NCBI GenBank assembly: GCA_001464835.1
Contig: LNDS01000036.1
Location: 1 to 64,000, forward strand
Direction: 5' to 3'
DNA from: Rhizobiales bacterium Ga0077525
GTDB lineage: Bacteria; Pseudomonadota; Alphaproteobacteria; Rhizobiales; Xanthobacteraceae
DNA length: 64,000 nucleotides
Shown here one piece after another: positions 59,529-64,000 of the stretch (positions are counted from its first letter, which is position 1; the number at the start of each line of letters is the position of its first letter). The notes under the pieces are model-generated. The model saw nothing but the letters and a program-made list of their open reading frames with translations. It made no database searches and had not been told where the DNA came from. The translations under genes were made by a program, and so were the position numbers.

Positions 59529-60845
59529 CTACGCCGTCAAATAACTCTTCGCCAGCACCTTGCCCTCTTCCACCGCCGGCTGGTCGAAGGCATCGACGCC
59601 GAGCAACTGCGCGGCGACGATCGTCTCCAGCATGAAATGCATCAGCAGTTCGCCCATGCTTTCCTCGTCGATGCGAGGAATATGAATGGTGCGCACAGGA
59701 CAGCCGTTTTTTGCCAAAGTTTCCGCCGTGGCGCGGCCCTGCGCCGCCACCAGATCGCCAATCGTCTTGCCGCCCAGCCCCGGCTCACCGGCGGCCTTGG
59801 CGAGATCCTTGTCGATACGGGGACCCTGACCGGCGCGGTCGGTGGTGATGACGGTGAACAGTTTGTCGCGCGGTCCGGCGATGAACAGTTGCAACTGGCT
59901 ATGCTGATCGACCGGCCCGAGCGCCGCGATCGGCGTCGTGCCCTTGCCGTCCTTGCCGAGGCTTTCCGCCCAAAGCTGGACATACCAGCGCGTGAAGCGC
60001 TCAAGCCGGTCCGCATAGGCCATGACGACGCTGATGCCTTTGCCCTTGCTCTCGGCCAGCGCCACCGACAGAGCCGCACCAAGCGCGGCCGGCACATCGG
60101 CGGCTTCCTTTTTCGCCAGCACCGGCGCAAGCGCCAAGCCCGCACCGGCACGGATCGCAACAACATCGAGGCCGAGCATCGCCCCCGGCAGCAGGCCGAC
60201 ATTGGTCAGCACCGAGAAGCGGCCGCCAACGCCGGTGTGGTGCTCGAGCATCGGCACCTTGAATTTGCCGAGCAGGTCCCGCAGGCCGTTGGCCTTGCCG
60301 GATTTAGGCGGCTCGCTGAGGCCGAGAAAAATATCGGGAATGCGCGGGCCGAGGCTGGCCGCCTGCAAGGCCGACAGCACGGCAATGCTCTGCATCAAGG
60401 TTTCGCCGGTGCCGCCGGACTTGGAAATCGCGACAAAGCGCGACGTGTGCAGCGGCAGCCGCTCCAGCAGCGTGGCAAAGGATTCCGGATCGAGGTTGTC
60501 CATGAAGTGCAGGCGCGGGCCGCTGCGCAGCGCGCCGACGCCGGGCACGGCATGGCCGGCCAGTTGCGCCAAAGTCTGGCCGCCGAGGCTCGAGCCGCCG
60601 GTGCCGAGCACCACGATGTCGGTGGCGCGGTCGGCGAACCGCACCGCGGCGTCACGCAAAGCCGGGATTTCGTCGCGCACTTCGGGGAGATTGAGTAGCG
60701 GCAGGCCGCCATCGGCATGACGCGCGCGCAACCAATCGAGCGCTTGCTCGGCGCGCGCCAGCGCCGCGTTCAGTGCATCAGCGGAGACGCCGTGCTGGCC
60801 GATCGTCTTCTCAAGCGCACTGTCGATGGATTGGATCAGGGGCAT
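59529..60845 (-). CDS. pgi: Glucose-6-phosphate isomerase
   Basis: The 438-residue enzyme interconverts glucose 6-phosphate and fructose 6-phosphate. It shows the SIS-fold block VVLGTGGSSLGGQTLAQL, ISKSGGTGETLMQ for phosphate binding and the family signature GPVDQHSQLQLFIAGP. It is about 100 residues shorter than the E. coli enzyme and resembles the compact alphaproteobacterial form. It is followed by arfB in the same direction and preceded by the M16 peptidase genes across 80 bases. Confidence 0.94.
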   Translation of the reverse strand: MPLIQSIDSALEKTIGQHGVSADALNAALARAEQALDWLRARHADGGLPLLNLPEVRDEIPALRDAAVRFADRATDIVVLGTGGSSLGGQTLAQLAGHAVPGVGALRSGPRLHFMDNLDPESFATLLERLPLHTSRFVAISKSGGTGETLMQSIAVLSALQAASLGPRIPDIFLGLSEPPKSGKANGLRDLLGKFKVPMLEHHTGVGGRFSVLTNVGLLPGAMLGLDVVAIRAGAGLALAPVLAKKEAADVPAALGAALSVALAESKGKGISVVMAYADRLERFTRWYVQLWAESLGKDGKGTTPIAALGPVDQHSQLQLFIAGPRDKLFTVITTDRAGQGPRIDKDLAKAAGEPGLGGKTIGDLVAAQGRATAETLAKNGCPVRTIHIPRIDEESMGELLMHFMLETIVAAQLLGVDAFDQPAVEEGKVLAKSYLTA

Positions 60846-60925
60846 GACGTCTCGTCTTCAAATCAAAAAAACGGCAATAGATGTGTCTCAACGCCCCAGA
60901 CGCGCAACCGTTCACTCACAAGCGT

Positions 60926-62251
60926 TTACTCAGGAGTCGATTCCAGCCCCTTGGGGCGGCCGACGACCGTCACCAGCATGCCGCCGCCGAACAGGCGCTT
61001 GGCGACACGTTTTGCGTCGTCGAGCGTGACCGCGTCGATCATCGCCGAGCGGCGCTGCATGTAGTCGATGCCAAGCCGGTCGATCTGGATCTGCGTGAGT
61101 TGCGAGGCGATCTTGGACGAGGTGTCGAGCGACAGCGCATAGGCGCCTTTAAGATAGGACTTCGCGGCGGCGAGTTCGTCTGCGGTCGGGCCTTCTTCGG
61201 CCATGCGCCTGGTCTCGGCCTCGATGATCGACAGCGTCTCGCCGGTGCGGTCGGCGCGGGTCGCCGTGCCGCCCATGACGATCGCGGCGTTCTTGAACCA
61301 GACCAGGTTATTGGAGACGCCGTAGGCCAGGCCGCGCTTCTCGCGCACTTCCTTGTACAGCCGCGACGAGAACGAGCCGCCGCCGAGGATGTGATTGATG
61401 ATATATCCGGCCATGAAATCCGGATCGTTGCGGGCGATCCCCTGCCCGCCGAAAGTGAGCACTGCCTGCGGCACGTCGAGATTGACGACGATGCGGCGGC
61501 CTAAGCCCGCCGGCTTGGCGTCGGCGACAGGTTTAAGATCGTTCTTGGCCGGCAATTTGGCGAAAGCGCGGTCGATCAACTCGCCGGCCGTCTTGGCATC
61601 GACATCGCCGACAATCGAGATCGTGAGTTCGTTGCGGGCGAAGACGCGGCGCACGTAGTCGCGCAGGTCGGCGACGGCGATGGTCGGCACGCTTTCCAGC
61701 GTGCCTTTGCTCTCGCGGCCGTAAGGATGATTGGGAAACGCGGTCTGCCACCAGCGGCGGCTGGCGATGTTGTTCGGGTTGCTGGTTTCGCGCTGCAGAC
61801 CGGCGATGGTTTGCCGGCGCATGCGCTCGACCGCCTCGGCATCGAACCGCGGCGCGGTCAGCGCCAGCCGCAGCAGGTCGAAGGCCTCTTCGCGATTTTC
61901 ATTGAGCGCGCGCAACGAGCCGTGAAATTCGTCGCGGCCGACCTGAAAGCTCAGTTCGATGGCGCGGCTTTCCATGCGCTCCTGAAAGGCCTTGGCGTCG
62001 AGATCGCCGGCGCCTTCGTCGAGCAGGCTGGCGGCGAGAGTAGCCGCGCCCGCCTTCTCGGCCGGATCCTGGCTTGAACCGCCACGGAACGCATAATTCA
62101 AAGCCACCAGCGGCACCGCCTGCTCGCGCACCAGCCAGGCTTCGATGCCGGACGGGCTGACGATTTTTTCGATATTCATCGCCGACGCCGCAGGCGCAGC
62201 GGCGAGGAACGCAAAGGCGGCGGCGGATAGTGCAGCGACGAGGCGCATCAT
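60926..62251 (-). CDS. M16-family protein without zinc motif (R/Y subunit type)
   Basis: The 441-residue exported protein has a signal peptide (cleaved near ASA, residue 24) and two M16 domains but no HxxEH zinc motif, so it is not itself catalytic. The C-terminal half carries the conserved R/Y pair (VREKRGLAYGVSNNL) that such partners supply to substrate binding. It overlaps the active M16 gene by ATGA and presumably forms a heterodimer with it, as mitochondrial processing peptidase and Sphingomonas Sph2681/2682 do. Periplasmic. Confidence 0.9.
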   Translation of the reverse strand: MMRLVAALSAAAFAFLAAAPAASAMNIEKIVSPSGIEAWLVREQAVPLVALNYAFRGGSSQDPAEKAGAATLAASLLDEGAGDLDAKAFQERMESRAIELSFQVGRDEFHGSLRALNENREEAFDLLRLALTAPRFDAEAVERMRRQTIAGLQRETSNPNNIASRRWWQTAFPNHPYGRESKGTLESVPTIAVADLRDYVRRVFARNELTISIVGDVDAKTAGELIDRAFAKLPAKNDLKPVADAKPAGLGRRIVVNLDVPQAVLTFGGQGIARNDPDFMAGYIINHILGGGSFSSRLYKEVREKRGLAYGVSNNLVWFKNAAIVMGGTATRADRTGETLSIIEAETRRMAEEGPTADELAAAKSYLKGAYALSLDTSSKIASQLTQIQIDRLGIDYMQRRSAMIDAVTLDDAKRVAKRLFGGGMLVTVVGRPKGLESTPE

Positions 62252-63693
62252 GTTCGCTTCTCCGCCTTGACCGGCTGGATGCTGGCGGGCTGCCCGGCCG
62301 GCGCGCTTGTATCCTTAACGAGATAGCCGGTGACCGAGCGCTTCTTGTCGAGCCATTCGCGGGCGGCGTCCTGCACCTGCTGCGTCGTCACGGCGCGAAT
62401 GCGCGCCGGCCATTGCTGCACGTCTTCGACGGTGGCGCCGGTCATCAAAGCGGTGCCGTACCAGCGCGCCATGCTGGCCTGGTTGTCCTGGGCATAGATC
62501 GCGTCGGCGATCATGCGCGACTTGGCGCGTTCCATTTCCTCAGAAGTCACGCCCTTGTCGATGACATTGGCGATCACCGCATCGGCGGCGGCTTCCAGTT
62601 GCGTCAAGGTCACGCCGTCGGCGGGCGATGCATAGAAACCGAACTTGGCCATATCGAGCGCGGAGGAGTCGTAATAGGCGCCGGCGCTGACGGCGACACG
62701 CTTGTCGACGACGAGGTCGCGGTACATCCGGCTGTTTGAGCCGGTGCCGAGCACATGGCCGAGCACTTCCAGCGCTTCGGACTGCCCCGGCAAATTATTG
62801 ACTTTTGCGGTGGCGAAGGACGGCACCAGATACGTGCGCTGGACCGCGGGCTGCTCGACGCGCGGATCGGCCAACGTCAAGGAGCGCGGCGACACTTGCG
62901 GCGGCTCCTGCGGCCGCTTGCGCTGCTGGATGGCGGCCTGCGGCTTGATCTGGCCGTACGTCTCCTGCGCCAGCTTGAGCGCCGTGTCAGGCTCGATATC
63001 GCCGGCAATGACGACGACGGCGTCGTTGGGGCCATAGAAGCGCTTGTAGAAATCGAGAGCGTCTTCGCGGCTCAGCGTTTCCATCTCGTGGCGCCAGCCA
63101 ATGATCGGCTTGCCGTAGGGATGATTGAGAAACAGAGCGGCATCCATCTGCTCGCCAAGGCGGGCGCGCGGATTGTTCTCCATGCGCTGATTGCGCTCTT
63201 CGAGAATGACGTCGCGCTCCGGCAGCACCACCGCGTCGGTCAAGACGAGGCCGGTCATGCGGTCGGATTCAAATTCCATCACCGTCTTGAGCTGCTCGGT
63301 CGGGACGCGCTGGTAATAGCCGGTATAGTCGCTCGAAGTGAAGGCGTTTTCCTGGCCGCCGATACGCGCCACCACGGTAGAGAAGCGGCCCTGCGGATTC
63401 TTGGCGGTGCCCTTGAACATCAGATGTTCGAGAAAATGCGCCAGACCCGATTTGCCCGGCGTCTCGTCGGCGGCGCCGACCTTGTACCAGATCATGTGCG
63501 TGACGACCGGCGCGCGGTGATCGGGAATGACCACCAGTTGCAAGCCATTCGGCAGGCGGAAATCAGCGACCTTGGTTCCGGCCTTTGCGCCGGCCTGTTC
63601 GGCGGCGATGCCTGGCTGGGACAAGAGCGACAGAGAAAGCGCGCAGACGAGAACCGCCGCGCGCTTACGAAAGACGTGATGTTTGAAATTCAC
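62248..63693 (-). CDS. M16-family zinc metallopeptidase
   Basis: The 481-residue protein has a signal peptide (VLVCALSLSLLSQPGIA) and the inverted zinc motif HFLEH at 86-90 with a downstream Glu in ERDVILEERNQR to complete the ligand set. It is the catalytic subunit of the M16 pair and likely degrades peptides or processes protein N-termini in the periplasm. The start appears to be GTG at 63693. PqqF-like annotations are common for such genes, but no pqq genes are present here. Confidence 0.93.
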   Translation of the reverse strand: MNFKHHVFRKRAAVLVCALSLSLLSQPGIAAEQAGAKAGTKVADFRLPNGLQLVVIPDHRAPVVTHMIWYKVGAADETPGKSGLAHFLEHLMFKGTAKNPQGRFSTVVARIGGQENAFTSSDYTGYYQRVPTEQLKTVMEFESDRMTGLVLTDAVVLPERDVILEERNQRMENNPRARLGEQMDAALFLNHPYGKPIIGWRHEMETLSREDALDFYKRFYGPNDAVVVIAGDIEPDTALKLAQETYGQIKPQAAIQQRKRPQEPPQVSPRSLTLADPRVEQPAVQRTYLVPSFATAKVNNLPGQSEALEVLGHVLGTGSNSRMYRDLVVDKRVAVSAGAYYDSSALDMAKFGFYASPADGVTLTQLEAAADAVIANVIDKGVTSEEMERAKSRMIADAIYAQDNQASMARWYGTALMTGATVEDVQQWPARIRAVTTQQVQDAAREWLDKKRSVTGYLVKDTSAPAGQPASIQPVKAEKRT

Positions 63694-63794
63694 TTGAGGA
63701 GCCCTGCATCCATACCGCCGCGCGCCCCGCTTGCCTTATATGTTCGTGACACGCGAAAAGCCGCCACGCAATCGTCCGCTGCCGCGCCAGGCGA

Positions 63795-64000
63795 TCATTT
63801 ATCCGTGCGGGTGCCGCGTTCCAAATAGGAATTCTCGGCCTTCGGCGCTTTCGAACGATCGGTCATGCCGTAAGGCTGATCCGGCGACGGCGTCTGATAG
63901 CCGGGCGGCGGTGCCGTCAGCGCCGTGCGCGGCGGCTCGCCGGTGAACCGCGCGGTTTCGTCGTCGGCGCCGCTGAACATCCTGCCGAACAGGCCTCCGG
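63795..64000 (-). CDS. C-terminal part of a hypothetical protein (start outside window)
   Basis: An open frame enters from the right edge and ends 102 bases upstream of the M16 gene. The visible residues begin GGLFGRMFSGADDETARFTGE and continue with PPPGYQTPSPDQPYG, a proline-rich C-terminus that I associate with a small lipoprotein (DUF3035/BamF-like) encoded between lspA and the M16 genes in this order. Only about 67 residues can be seen, so the family call is tentative. Confidence 0.55.
   Translation of the reverse strand, partial: GGLFGRMFSGADDETARFTGEPPRTALTAPPPGYQTPSPDQPYGMTDRSKAPKAENSYLERGTRTDK

Noticed and set aside
62248..63693. pqqF of a PQQ biosynthesis operon
   Set aside because: M16 zinc peptidases are often labelled so, but no pqqA-E genes are present and the gene is paired with an inactive M16 partner.

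Overview
The window is GC-rich, densely coded chromosomal DNA from an alphaproteobacterium of the order Hyphomicrobiales (Rhizobiales), most likely on the Bradyrhizobium / Rhodopseudomonas / Pseudolabrys side. This assignment is inferred from gene order, from order-typical small families (DUF2093, DUF3309, DUF4170, a DUF6101-like protein) and from palindromic intergenic repeats of the kind common in that group. No rRNA, tRNA, CRISPR array, transposase or phage gene was seen.

Positions 1-23865 hold the division and cell wall (dcw) cluster, almost entirely on the minus strand. In transcription order it reads rsmH, ftsL, ftsI, murE, murF, mraY, murD, ftsW, murG, murC, murB, ddl, ftsQ, ftsA, ftsZ (the last cut by the window edge). 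mraZ is absent from its usual place ahead of rsmH. The cluster is interrupted by a DUF892 ferritin-like gene with its own terminator, a PAS hybrid histidine kinase plus a higBA toxin-antitoxin pair, and a flavin hydroxylase translationally coupled to ddl. A Gre-family factor and a small basic protein separate ddl from ftsQ. A perfect TTAA-N7-TTAA motif (CtrA type) precedes rsmH, and degenerate versions precede ftsW and ftsQ.

Positions 24089-30751 carry a cytosolic-type AmpD-like amidase, a LysR pseudogene, a small unknown protein, the RNase P RNA gene and a three-gene signalling operon. That operon encodes a HisKA-receiver-adenylate cyclase without an ATPase domain, a PAS hybrid kinase with two receivers, and a DivK-like single receiver. 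Positions 30876-34131 encode a Pro/Ala-rich OmpA-family protein, a DUF3309 peptide and a DMT permease.

Positions 34190-41501 look like one catabolic module: TRAP transporter genes (dctQ, dctM, dctP) and a MarR regulator face a 1214-residue 5-oxoprolinase-type enzyme across an inverted repeat that can supply both -35 boxes. Uptake and hydrolysis of 5-oxoproline or a related cyclic amide is a hypothesis from this layout.

Positions 41684-48757 contain small unknown genes, pmbA and a lipopolysaccharide cluster (inositol-phosphatase-like enzyme, DUF4170, DUF374 acyltransferase, waaA, lpxK, DUF2093). The rest is mostly housekeeping: xseA, purD, a cupin and kinase-like pair, tadA, a pseudouridine synthase, rsmD, mutL, arfB, pgi and two M16 peptidases that form an active and inactive pair. 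A partial gene ends the window. Start codons were re-chosen from ribosome-binding sites and family lengths where the longest open frame looked too long; TTG and GTG starts are frequent.
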